Origin: a virus
IMG/VR virus record: IMGVR_UViG_3300009285_000643
Location: 1 to 43,879 of that record
Direction: 5' to 3' (one strand)
DNA length: 43,879 nucleotides
The position numbers were made by a program, and so were the translations under genes. The notes below the pieces were generated by a model. The model did not search any database. It had not been told where the DNA came from and saw only the letters and a list, made by a program, of their open reading frames with translations. Position 1 is the stretch's first letter; the number at the start of each line of letters is the position of its first letter. Positions 27,086-34,934 of this stretch are shown piece by piece.

Positions 27086-29081
27086 CGATGCTCCTCAACT
27101 TGAACTCGAACCCCCAGAACTCTACCGTGTCCGCCGCCGAGAGTTCCACGACCTGCAATGCCATGCTCTTGAACCGTTGGGCGAACGTGCCGACAGCTTT
27201 CGCCGCCCGTCCCGCCGCCGTCCATGTCAGACTGACGGCTGTAGAAAAGCTGCCCCGATCTATGCTCTGCCGTAGACTCATTGTGTGCCCCGTGTTGTCG
27301 CAATAGGCAACCGCATGGGTCCGGCCACACCGTTTCAAACCTGCCGGATCGCCGAAGTCCAGATGCCCCGTTCGCAAAACCATCTCAACACTCGTGCCGT
27401 TGTCGCTCGTGCCGTCCTCCCAGCGGTAGATATTCGCGTCCGCCGGGGTGCCGAACAGGCACAGATTGTCTCGCACCGCATTGCCGACCGCTGCGGCGGA
27501 TACCGCCAACGCCTGCATCGGCAGTCCCAACGCCACATCATCTTCACGCGGGTACTTCCAATCGTGAATCCAGCAGTCCCGTTTCACATCGTAGGCCAGG
27601 ACAGCCGTATTGCGCGGCCTACCGTCATCCACCGACCACCACGGTGCGTTTACGCCGATGGCGCTGTGCGGGATAATCTCGTCATCCGGGTAAGCCAGAT
27701 AGTAAATATCGTTCCAATACCAGGCGAAAGCATTTCGGTTGTCGCTCGCATCCAAACCCCTAAGCGTCGTCGCTATCCGGTTCAGGGAGAGGTCTCGGAA
27801 CTCCGACCCGTCATAGGCCCACACCTTACCGTTCTGTCCCAACCATATCGTGCCGATGGGGGTTGCGCGGACAGTATTGCTGGCGACGCATCCAACGCCT
27901 TCCGCCTCCTTGTAGGCCCCATATCCGCCGTCGTCGTCTTCCCTCAGCATCCAGGCGGCGTTCGTCTTCAGGACGAGCAGGTTGATCCCGCCCGAGGAGA
28001 CAAGGGCCATAATCTCATCCCCGTCGTTCGGCTCGATCTCGCGATACCCGCCCGATTCCGCAAAGTTGCTCGTCGCCTGGAAGTATTCGGGATACCCCTG
28101 CGCGCTCCAGTAGATTGCGTTGGGCAGACCCGGCGTCTTGGCAAGGAACAACTGCTCATTGTGGCGGCAGGCCAGAGCGCAATCCTCGGGGGGGACGCCG
28201 TGGAAGATCGGATTCTCCAGACGCAAGGCATCGTGGGGATCGCTTGTCGCGTCATCCGCCGTGTTGTCGTAGACCCGAAGGGTTCCCAAGGGTATCGGAT
28301 CTCCCGTACCGTTCCCATCGTCATCTGTCAGGTCGGAGACCCATTCGTATTCCGTCGAGAAGTCCTGTTTGAATCGATACAACCGCCATCCCGTTGCCTG
28401 CTCGGGCGGGTCCAAGGGGCGGTTGAATGCGTCCCTCGGTATCTTGACCACAACCTTCTGTGCAGTGACCGTTTCCCACGCCTCGGCGAAATCGATACCG
28501 CTCCAATGCCCGCTTGTGGGTGAGGGATCGCTTTCCAGGTTCTCATCGGTCCCACTCTGGAAGACCCACGAGATCCGATACTTATAGGAACCCGTCAAGA
28601 CCCCCGCCGCGCCAACTGAGGTCACCGGGCCAAGTCGTGTCTGCATCTCGCATCCCGCCGGTCTCGCGTCACTCGGCTCATATCGCCAGGGTCGCCCTTC
28701 CCCGCAGACGATGAACATGCTGTCCGCCATCTGGAGCATCTGGATGAGTTTGCCGGCGAAGCTCACCTCCTTCACCAGTCGCAGGGTCGGCGTCCGGCTC
28801 GCGTCGTAATCGCGAATCCCCGTATCCGTACACATCACCCGCATTACCGGGTCGTTGCCGCCCGATGGGTAGTAGTTCGCCAATCCGCCGTTAGGGAAGT
28901 AGTTGCCCCCGATCCTGTCCCATAGGTACTGACTGTAGCCCTTGCGTTTTCTCGGCATATTCGAGGCCGAGAAAGTCACGTTGTCACATCGAACCAATTC
29001 GTTTGGCGCAAGCAATGCCGGGTCCTTATCGACGACCTGCCCGCCGGTGAAGTCGCGCAAGGTTATCGTCTGGCCTTCCAC
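27075..29081 (-). CDS. Tail nozzle / tubular protein B-like (P22 gp10, T7 gp12 type)
   Basis: This 668-residue beta-rich protein shows the features of podoviral nozzle beta-propellers: an N-terminal FTGGQVVDKDPALLAPNELVRCDNV, many aromatic strands such as YWSAQGYPEYFQATSNFAESG, GTIWLGQNGKVWAYDGSEFRDL and WYWNDIYYLAYPDDE, and a C-terminal beta-sandwich. It should form the hexameric tube through which DNA leaves. The GTG start follows the adaptor stop directly. It lies after two adaptor-like genes, the usual order. Confidence 0.8.
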   Translation of the reverse strand: MEGQTITLRDFTGGQVVDKDPALLAPNELVRCDNVTFSASNMPRKRKGYSQYLWDRIGGNYFPNGGLANYYPSGGNDPVMRVMCTDTGIRDYDASRTPTLRLVKEVSFAGKLIQMLQMADSMFIVCGEGRPWRYEPSDARPAGCEMQTRLGPVTSVGAAGVLTGSYKYRISWVFQSGTDENLESDPSPTSGHWSGIDFAEAWETVTAQKVVVKIPRDAFNRPLDPPEQATGWRLYRFKQDFSTEYEWVSDLTDDDGNGTGDPIPLGTLRVYDNTADDATSDPHDALRLENPIFHGVPPEDCALACRHNEQLFLAKTPGLPNAIYWSAQGYPEYFQATSNFAESGGYREIEPNDGDEIMALVSSGGINLLVLKTNAAWMLREDDDGGYGAYKEAEGVGCVASNTVRATPIGTIWLGQNGKVWAYDGSEFRDLSLNRIATTLRGLDASDNRNAFAWYWNDIYYLAYPDDEIIPHSAIGVNAPWWSVDDGRPRNTAVLAYDVKRDCWIHDWKYPREDDVALGLPMQALAVSAAAVGNAVRDNLCLFGTPADANIYRWEDGTSDNGTSVEMVLRTGHLDFGDPAGLKRCGRTHAVAYCDNTGHTMSLRQSIDRGSFSTAVSLTWTAAGRAAKAVGTFAQRFKSMALQVVELSAADTVEFWGFEFKLRSIGAR

Positions 29082-29804
29082 CTACCCGTATCCCCTCAGG
29101 GACCCGTAAGGGGACTGTATGCGAAACGTGGGGTCCGAGGACCGCACCTGACGTTTGATTCTCGCGATGTCGTCCTGGAACACTTGCCTCCAATACTCCG
29201 ACGCTTTCAGTGTCTCGGGGTCTGAACGCAGGAGATACATCGCCCCCCCTTCAGGGATGATATGGTGATATGCCGGGGGGCAGACAATGTGGGCATACGT
29301 CGTAGTCCGGTTGTACAACCGAAACGATAGGTCGCTCGGCGCGGTCCCCGTCAACCCGTCGTCCGAAGCATATACGGTCGTCATCGCGTAATAGACCCGA
29401 AGGGTATCCGCTACGCTCGGTTTGGGCCATACCTCAATCCCATGCGGTTCATCCCGGAAATACCGTTCCGGTATCCCCGAGGAAGTTGAGTAGGAACCGA
29501 TGCCGTGTATCTCCGCTCGCGTGGACGGGATCAGCCGCTTGTCGATGCCGCCCGGGTCCCACAGGACTTCCGATATGCTGATCTCCGTCCAGGGGATCTC
29601 GTACCGCGCCGTGTCAATCGTTGTAATGATGTCGTAGTACGAGGTCTTCACCTTGGCGGCGATCAGGATGTCTGTGACCGCGCTGTTCAGGGCGCGCACA
29701 ACCTGCCCGTCCGAGAACCGGCGAGGAACCGTGTCGCGCACATTCGTCCGCGTCATCCCGATCATCTGGTCAACCGTCAACCCGTAACTATATGCTCTCA
29801 CCAC
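29082..29804 (-). CDS. Tail adaptor / gatekeeper-like protein (240 aa)
   Basis: It starts with helices (TVDQMIGMTRTNVRDTVPRRFSDGQVVRALNSAVTDILIAAKV), then a beta domain (YDIITTIDTARYEIPWTEISISEVLWDP) and a helical end (TLKASEYWRQVFQDDIARIKRQVRS). This is the helix-beta-helix layout of podoviral head-tail adaptors (T7 gp11, P22 gp4). It likely forms the ring below the portal. A GTG start at 29804 (or 29801) is used with a weak ribosome-binding site. It is similar in overall plan to the 30642 product. Confidence 0.7.
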   Translation of the reverse strand: MVRAYSYGLTVDQMIGMTRTNVRDTVPRRFSDGQVVRALNSAVTDILIAAKVKTSYYDIITTIDTARYEIPWTEISISEVLWDPGGIDKRLIPSTRAEIHGIGSYSTSSGIPERYFRDEPHGIEVWPKPSVADTLRVYYAMTTVYASDDGLTGTAPSDLSFRLYNRTTTYAHIVCPPAYHHIIPEGGAMYLLRSDPETLKASEYWRQVFQDDIARIKRQVRSSDPTFRIQSPYGSLRGYG

Positions 29805-29805
29805 T

Positions 29806-30252
29806 TTATTGCCTGTAGCCCACCAAAACCGTGCTGTTCGCGTCTGTTGTCACAAGCAGAGAGGTGGCACACTCCAACCCCGGCGCAGGCCATGTGATCT
29901 GTATCGTTGTACTGCCGAGGATCTTCGCCGTCAAAATCGTTGTGGCTCCATCCTTGAAGATGATTGTCGCAACAGTAGAGGCGTGCGTATTCACGAGCAC
30001 CGCGCTGCCCCACAGGGTAGCCGCTGCCGACGCACCGATGGCCTGGTCTGTCTGGCTTGCGGCAACGGTCTCATAATCCCACGCCTTAGTCAGCGTGGTC
30101 GCAATCGCCTGACCCGGCGCGTCCCCCGTGGCGTAGGCGCTCAACATGGACAGGGTTTGGGTCTGTATGTCCACCTTGATGGGATTGCTCGTAGTACCCT
30201 GAGCAGTATCATTGCTGTCAACCAGCTTTACCGTCCCCGAGATTCCTGCCAT
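29806..30252 (-). CDS. Small beta-rich virion protein A (148 aa)
   Basis: It is Ala/Thr/Ser-rich and nearly all beta: SGTVKLVDSNDTAQGT, TLWGSAVLVNTHASTVATIIFKDGATT, ILGSTTIQITWPAPG. The same strand plan appears in the next gene (30265), notably the TI-x-WP segment, so both are probably copies of one small structural module (decoration or head-closure type). GGAGGTAGT precedes ATG 30252. Confidence 0.65.
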   Translation of the reverse strand: MAGISGTVKLVDSNDTAQGTTSNPIKVDIQTQTLSMLSAYATGDAPGQAIATTLTKAWDYETVAASQTDQAIGASAAATLWGSAVLVNTHASTVATIIFKDGATTILTAKILGSTTIQITWPAPGLECATSLLVTTDANSTVLVGYRQ

Positions 30253-30264
30253 ACTACCTCCTTA

Positions 30265-30633
30265 CTACGCGTAGACGATCTGTACTACCACGTCCGAAGT
30301 CGGCCCCGTAGTGCCCGCAGTCCCCGCAGTTGTCACGCAACCCACTGTCAGGGCCGTCCCAAACGCCTGCCCACTGGGCCACACGATTGTCGATGTACCG
30401 GATGCCGCAACCTTGAATATCCAGTCGGGCGCGGTCGTGCCAATGGTTACGGACCCCGACGCCACATCCCACAACTTGACATACGACGCCGCAACGTTGA
30501 GACTGTTATCAATGACCACGGCGTAGAGTGTACCCGAAGCCGCCTTGACCGCATCCTTCGTCTCGTTACAATCCGTGTTGGCATATCGTTTGGCCCCGCT
30601 GGGTACTGCGATGTCGATATTGGTTGATGCCAT
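30265..30633 (-). CDS. Small beta-rich virion protein B (122 aa)
   Basis: The protein resembles its neighbour: LYAVVIDNSLNVAASYVKLWDVASGSVTIGT, then GTSTIVWPSGQAFGTALTVGCVTTAG. It is a beta-sandwich type with no catalytic residues. Start ATG 30633 follows GGAGATAGC. It is probably a minor head or connector decoration. Confidence 0.65.
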   Translation of the reverse strand: MASTNIDIAVPSGAKRYANTDCNETKDAVKAASGTLYAVVIDNSLNVAASYVKLWDVASGSVTIGTTAPDWIFKVAASGTSTIVWPSGQAFGTALTVGCVTTAGTAGTTGPTSDVVVQIVYA

Positions 30634-30641
30634 GCTATCTC

Positions 30642-31403
30642 CTATCCGGTGAACCCGGTGAACTGCTTCGTGTAAATCGGGTCATTCTTGTCCGCCTTGT
30701 ACTTTGCCCACATGCCGTTGAACGTACTCTGCCACTCACTCTGCAACTGCGCCTTCATCGCCGCTTCGGAATCCTTCGTCAACGCGTCTCGTGCCGCGCC
30801 CTTGATCGCCAACACCAAGAGGTTGTCGCTCAGGTTCGTGGTCTCGGCATCACCTGGGTCGCCCGTTCCCGTCGTCGTCGAGAACTGCGTCGGATAGTTG
30901 ATCGAGTGGACCGTCACGTTCTCCTTGGTCAAAGAACAGACTGCCGTGCGAGGCCAGACCCGCAGCTTGCTCTGCCAGGTCGAGTAGAATGCCTGCACAA
31001 CCTTGGCTGTCCCGCCTACCGTCTCGGTCGTCAAGAAGTCCGGGTGACGATCCGCGATCCCATCGATCACGTCATTGCTCAACGGCATTACCCACTGGGA
31101 TGCAATCCCTACAGGCGTCGTTGCCGAGAAGTCGATAACGACCGAATGGATCTGCGCCGCCCCTGTCGGGTAGAGGAAGTTGTTCTGCGCCGGCGATGTA
31201 TCTTTCACACCCGCTACCGCCGAGGAGGATATGGACTCCAATTCGCCCGGCGGCAACGCTTCCGCCAAGATCCGCATGTTGGCGTTCAGGTGGGCGACGG
31301 CCTCCAAAAACGTCCAGCGGTCTCCATCATTGGATGGAGACGCAACCGGATCGTCGATCAGAGAACGCAACTCCGTGATCGCAGTGCCGCGTGTGTAGGC
31401 CAC
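30642..31403 (-). CDS. Head-tail adaptor-like protein (253 aa)
   Basis: N-terminal helices (GTAITELRSLIDDPVASPSNDGDRWTFLEAVAHLNANMRIL) lead to a beta-rich middle (IHSVVIDFSATTPVG, SKLRVWPRTAV) and a C-terminal helix ending in a basic tail (AAMKAQLQSEWQSTFNGMWAKYKADKND). The same helix-beta-helix plan is seen in podoviral adaptors, so the phage seems to code two (this and 29082). The GTG start has little ribosome-binding signal and may depend on the gene before. Confidence 0.65.
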   Translation of the reverse strand: MAYTRGTAITELRSLIDDPVASPSNDGDRWTFLEAVAHLNANMRILAEALPPGELESISSSAVAGVKDTSPAQNNFLYPTGAAQIHSVVIDFSATTPVGIASQWVMPLSNDVIDGIADRHPDFLTTETVGGTAKVVQAFYSTWQSKLRVWPRTAVCSLTKENVTVHSINYPTQFSTTTGTGDPGDAETTNLSDNLLVLAIKGAARDALTKDSEAAMKAQLQSEWQSTFNGMWAKYKADKNDPIYTKQFTGFTG

Positions 31404-31409
31404 GGGTTA

Positions 31410-32075
31410 TCAGGACTTTCGAGGACGCCCAGGGCCGCGTCTGTCTGTAAGAGGAGGAAGTTCTATCTCAGGAATGTCCGCTATGGTGTCCTCCTCTACA
31501 TCCTCCTCCTGAACCTCAACAACCGTTTGCCCCTTCGATTCCAAACTCCGCAACCGCTGCTCCTGGCCCTCGATCAGCGTACGCATCTCGCCGATGAGCG
31601 AGTCGCGGTCCTTGATCTGGGCCATTTGGGTGTTCGCTAACACCTTGAGCTGGTCGCGTTGCGTTATCGGGTCGGCGTCCTCCAGTTCCAGAACCGGATT
31701 CAGCACCGCCGAGGAACTTGGAACCGCAGGCACTTCCGTATCCGGCGGGTCCGGGATCAACTCGGCATACTTCGGGTCGGGCCGCAGGTAAAGCCACATC
31801 GCGCCGCGCCCCTGGCTCATAACGCGCAACTTCTCATCGGCCCAATACCGCCGCTGTAACCGGGGGTCTCCCGCGATGCAGAAGTATTCGTCAAACGTCA
31901 GAATGATGGTGTCACCGGGTATAAGGTGAACCTCGTTGCCCAACGAACGGAACTTCCATTCCTTTGGGCCATTGTAGTGAAAGATGGCCTTCTTCTGCGC
32001 CACAGGATCGTGGCCACCCTTTGCGCTGAACTGGGTCGGCGTGATCCGCCCCTCGTCCTTCAATTGCAATGCCAT
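31410..32075 (-). CDS. Virion-region protein with coiled coil and AT-hook-like tail (221 aa)
   Basis: The N-terminal half is folded (AIFHYNGPKEWKFRSLGNEVHLIPGDTIIL, about 30-60). A coiled coil follows (about 138-180: QLKVLANTQMAQIKDRDSLIGEMRTLIEGQEQRL), then an acidic stretch, and the last residues RRGPGRPRKS match the AT-hook core GRPRK. An AT-hook at the end of a virion-block protein suggests contact with packaged or host DNA. AGGAGAGACAAC precedes ATG 32075. Confidence 0.7.
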   Translation of the reverse strand: MALQLKDEGRITPTQFSAKGGHDPVAQKKAIFHYNGPKEWKFRSLGNEVHLIPGDTIILTFDEYFCIAGDPRLQRRYWADEKLRVMSQGRGAMWLYLRPDPKYAELIPDPPDTEVPAVPSSSAVLNPVLELEDADPITQRDQLKVLANTQMAQIKDRDSLIGEMRTLIEGQEQRLRSLESKGQTVVEVQEEDVEEDTIADIPEIELPPLTDRRGPGRPRKS

Positions 32076-32085
32076 GTTGTCTCTC

Positions 32086-32406
32086 CTAGTCCCCTATCGC
32101 TTCGTAAGTGAAGGGCGTATCCGTTACCGCCACCGCTCCACTCATTTCCACGACGAACCGCTTGTTGTGTACATCTACAGCGAGATCACTGCCATATACG
32201 CGAGGCACAACCCTGATGACGTAACGCGGGGTCGCATTGACCGCAGGCGGCATGACGTTCACATGCTTGACCTTCTGCAAGGTCTTGACCTCAACGTACA
32301 TTGTGGCCTCGGCAGGCGGGACAAACGTCCCAAACTCCACCTTGTTCTTGCCCACTCTGTCCGTGTCCACAACCGTTATGGACGTTGCCGTGGTATAAGC
32401 TGCCAT
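32086..32406 (-). CDS. Small virion-region protein (106 aa)
   Basis: It is beta-rich (SITVVDTDRVGKNKVEFGTFVPPAEATMYVEVKTL, RYVIRVVPRVYGSDLAV), without known motif. GGAGGAAGGA lies before ATG 32406. It is placed among head genes, so probably a minor capsid or connector component. Confidence 0.65.
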   Translation of the reverse strand: MAAYTTATSITVVDTDRVGKNKVEFGTFVPPAEATMYVEVKTLQKVKHVNVMPPAVNATPRYVIRVVPRVYGSDLAVDVHNKRFVVEMSGAVAVTDTPFTYEAIGD

Positions 32407-32415
32407 TCCTTCCTC

Positions 32416-32889
32416 CTAATGGCCGAAGACCTGTATGATCTTCGGCGGGACCCATTTCTTACGTAGATTCTCGTTAGGCAACCCGAAGTGGGTCTCCGTC
32501 GGGTCCAGAATCTTGTGAGACCGAAAATCCGCCGGTTCCGCATCCAGGAAGATGAACCTGTCCTGGTCCGCACCGACCCCCAACTTAATGGCCTCTTTGG
32601 CCCCGTCCGGGATGAGTTTCTTCTTCTCACACAAGGTCTCAACCCGTTTCAGGACGCAATCCACTATCCGTTGCTCCTCAGTCGCCTTCTCCACTTCCGA
32701 CGCACTAGGATGCAGTTGTGCCCGTTCCTCAATCAGGATGACCTCTTTGGTTCTCGGCGTCGCCCCGGTCGGCGTACTACGCCTGTGGAGGAAGGTCACC
32801 ACAACCTGAGTCCGCGCATAGTTCTCTATGGCGGGTGGAGTCCCATCCGCGACAGGACTCCACCCAGTTGTTCGTACCTCGACTATCAT
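32416..32889 (-). CDS. Virion-region protein (157 aa)
   Basis: The N-terminal part is beta-rich (VEVRTTGWSPV, RTQVVVTFLHRRS). A helical middle (SEVEKATEEQRIVDCVLKRVETLCEKKKL) precedes a C-terminal domain with DRFIFLDAEPADFRSHKILDPTETHFGLPNE. No motif is recognised. The ribosome-binding site is weak, and the start almost touches the previous stop, so translation is probably coupled. Confidence 0.65.
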   Translation of the reverse strand: MIVEVRTTGWSPVADGTPPAIENYARTQVVVTFLHRRSTPTGATPRTKEVILIEERAQLHPSASEVEKATEEQRIVDCVLKRVETLCEKKKLIPDGAKEAIKLGVGADQDRFIFLDAEPADFRSHKILDPTETHFGLPNENLRKKWVPPKIIQVFGH

Positions 32890-32890
32890 A

Positions 32891-33391
32891 TCAGAAGCAG
32901 GTGATCAGCACCTTACCGCTTGCGGCGGCGGCTTTCGTCTCACAGGCAACCCCGCATGGTCCGGCGGCTGTATGTGTACCCGAAGCGTAGTTGCCGACGC
33001 CTGTTGCGGTTACACCTCCGACGACGGCCAACTGCGCCGTGTACCCGGTGACCGCGAAGGCCAGGACGCTCGCCGCCATGCCATAGACGATTACCCATCC
33101 GAATTGATCGGCGGTCACCGCCTCGACATTGACGCCAAGCAGTTCCTCGCCCGCCGCCGTATTCGTCGAAGGCCCACCTTCATATCCGCTCGTCCCGGCT
33201 GCCTCAATTACACCGTCGTCCGCTGCAATAAAGGCACCCGTGGCGTACATATAGCGGTATATCTTGCCACTCGCTGAGATTGCGATACTTCCCGGCGGGT
33301 GTACCGCATAGGCCGCGTTTCCGCCACTAAGGTCAATCTGCGTCGGCTGGGCCTGCCCCTGAAGCATTGCCAATGTAGCTGCGAAAGCCAT
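32891..33391 (-). CDS. Capsid-adjacent repeat-family protein 4 (166 aa)
   Basis: It belongs to a family of four neighbouring paralogues. It shares with the 33406 product GYTAQLAVVGGVTATGVGNYASGTHTAAGPCGVACE almost word for word, plus KIYRYMYATGAF and FGWVIVYG. It is Ala/Gly/Thr-rich and probably beta-structured, with two Cys (PCGVAC) that could form a bond. ATG 33391 follows AAGGAGGATACGAATT; the longer frame is not coding. It is likely a capsid decoration or fibre-like protein. Confidence 0.75.
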   Translation of the reverse strand: MAFAATLAMLQGQAQPTQIDLSGGNAAYAVHPPGSIAISASGKIYRYMYATGAFIAADDGVIEAAGTSGYEGGPSTNTAAGEELLGVNVEAVTADQFGWVIVYGMAASVLAFAVTGYTAQLAVVGGVTATGVGNYASGTHTAAGPCGVACETKAAAASGKVLITCF

Positions 33392-33405
33392 AATTCGTAT
33401 CCTCC

Positions 33406-33885
33406 TTACATGGCCTTCAGCAAGATGGCTCCGCTTGAGGCAGCCGCTATCGCTTCGCAAGCAGTGCCGCACGGTCCAGCGGCTGTATGTGTGGCCGCCG
33501 CGTAGTCGCGGACGCCTGTTGCGGTGACGCCGCCCACGACGGCCAACTGTGCCGTATAGCCGCCCGTAGCCGCCAACATGGCCGCGACCTTCCCATACAC
33601 GGTCGCCCACCCATATTGAGCGATGGTATTGGCTGCTATCGCCGCTCCCAACACCTGTTCGCCTGCCGCCGTAGTGGAGGTTGGCGCTAGGTCATATCCA
33701 TTGGTGGCTGATGCCTGCCGTAACGCGTCGTCCGCGCCTGCCCAAGCCACAGTTGCCAGGCAGTAGCGGTAGATCGTCCCATCAACCCCGAAACTAAGCG
33801 CGCCTGCTGTAACTACTGCGGCGGCATCGGTCCCGGAGATCCCTGCCTGTTCTCCTTGTGAAACTGCCAGTGTGCCGGTCGGCAT
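33406..33885 (-). CDS. Capsid-adjacent repeat-family protein 3 (159 aa)
   Basis: It is a close copy of the 32891 product (shared TAAGEQVLG, YGWATVYG, GYTAQLAVVGGVTATGV, HTAAGPCGTACE). The N-terminal part carries DGTIYRYCLATVAWAGADDALRQAS. Similarity is visible in the DNA itself, so this is a fairly recent tandem duplication. AGGAGGATTAT precedes ATG 33885. Confidence 0.75.
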   Translation of the reverse strand: MPTGTLAVSQGEQAGISGTDAAAVVTAGALSFGVDGTIYRYCLATVAWAGADDALRQASATNGYDLAPTSTTAAGEQVLGAAIAANTIAQYGWATVYGKVAAMLAATGGYTAQLAVVGGVTATGVRDYAAATHTAAGPCGTACEAIAAASSGAILLKAM

Positions 33886-33894
33886 ATAATCCTC

Positions 33895-34356
33895 CTATCG
33901 AATCCGAACCGTGAATGTTGAAGCGGCGGCGGCCGCGCTAGTCCTTGAGGCGACGAGACTGGTAGCCCCCGCCCCCCCTCTAACACGACCGGCTGTACCG
34001 CCCGCGCCGGGACCTCGGATGGGTGCATTTGCCGCAATGCCCTCGTCGGCAATCGCATCATCCACAAGCCCTTCCCAGATAACCCATCCGTAATAATTGG
34101 CGGTGATGGTGGACTGGGCGAAGGCGGCGATGGGCTTGACCGTATCCAATGGGGCAATGACTAAGGTAGTGTCCGTACCGGCCGTTGACTCAACCAACGC
34201 CTGGCCGGTCGTACACCCTCCACTACCGATTATCACCAAACGATAGATCGTCCCATCGACGCCGTGCCGGAAACAGCCCAAGTCCTGCTCTTCGTTGGTG
34301 GAGGTGTTGGCATCCAACTCCGTTGCATAGATATTCTTCAGTCCAGTTGTCGCCAT
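33895..34356 (-). CDS. Capsid-adjacent repeat-family protein 2 (153 aa)
   Basis: It shares the plan of its neighbours: DGTIYRLVIIGSGGCTTGQALVE near 33-55 and YYGWVIWEGLVDDAIADEG near 88-106. The C-terminal half is Gly/Ala-rich (GAGGTAGRVRGGAGATS) and ends FTVRIR. A more diverged copy than the two that follow it. Confidence 0.7.
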   Translation of the reverse strand: MATTGLKNIYATELDANTSTNEEQDLGCFRHGVDGTIYRLVIIGSGGCTTGQALVESTAGTDTTLVIAPLDTVKPIAAFAQSTITANYYGWVIWEGLVDDAIADEGIAANAPIRGPGAGGTAGRVRGGAGATSLVASRTSAAAAASTFTVRIR

Positions 34357-34365
34357 AGTTCCTCC

Positions 34366-34923
34366 TTATGCCGCCGCCACAGCGAGATTGCCCGTAAGAA
34401 TCGCCGTGCCGGTTGTGGCAGCTCCAGTGATGGCGGTCTTTATGTAGGCGAACTCGGTATTCAGATGACTGTACGCCGCGTTCGTGCCGACAACCTCAGC
34501 GCCGGTCACCTCGCTTATGTCGATGGTCAAACCTTCGCCTTCAACATAAGTGTCCGACGCCAGAGTGATTGTGCATTGGCCCTGGATCAGATACCAACCC
34601 CAGTAGTTGTCTGGAGTGGCCGCTGCCGCGACTCCGACCATGATCTCGTCGGAGGCCGCAGGGGTCGTCGCCGTAACCGCCGCCGGACTCTTGTTATCGG
34701 TCGTATCGATGCCGCCAACAGCATAGCAGTAATCGGCCACATGCGCCGCTCCACTCGCGTTGTAGGCAAGTATCCAGGCGCGATCGGGGCCATAAGCCGA
34801 ATCAACCGGGGTCTTTGTCATAATCTGCCCAGGAGTCAATCCGACGGCGTTCATCTGCGCCTGCGTATACGTCTCGCCGGGAGAACCGCCCGCTATAGCT
34901 GTCTGAGTCTTGAAAGCAAACAT
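34366..34923 (-). CDS. Capsid-adjacent repeat-family protein 1 (185 aa)
   Basis: It is the most diverged of the four: an N-terminal extension (MFAFKTQTAIAGGSPGETYTQAQ), DRAWILAYNASGAAHVADYCYAV, then YWGWYLIQGQCTITLASDTYVEGEG, the same GW-V/L-G block as the others. It lies directly downstream of the coat gene. GGAGGCGACCTA before ATG 34923. Confidence 0.65.
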   Translation of the reverse strand: MFAFKTQTAIAGGSPGETYTQAQMNAVGLTPGQIMTKTPVDSAYGPDRAWILAYNASGAAHVADYCYAVGGIDTTDNKSPAAVTATTPAASDEIMVGVAAAATPDNYWGWYLIQGQCTITLASDTYVEGEGLTIDISEVTGAEVVGTNAAYSHLNTEFAYIKTAITGAATTGTAILTGNLAVAAA

Positions 34924-34934
34924 TAGGTCGCCTC

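Noticed and set aside
27285-28523. 412-codon plus-strand frame opposite the nozzle gene
   Set aside because: Antisense frame caused by GC-rich codon use; the minus-strand protein has clear podoviral nozzle features and operon context.
30624-31640. 338-codon plus-strand frame opposite adaptor genes
   Set aside because: Arg/Leu-rich antisense frame without start signals; crosses several well-supported minus-strand genes.
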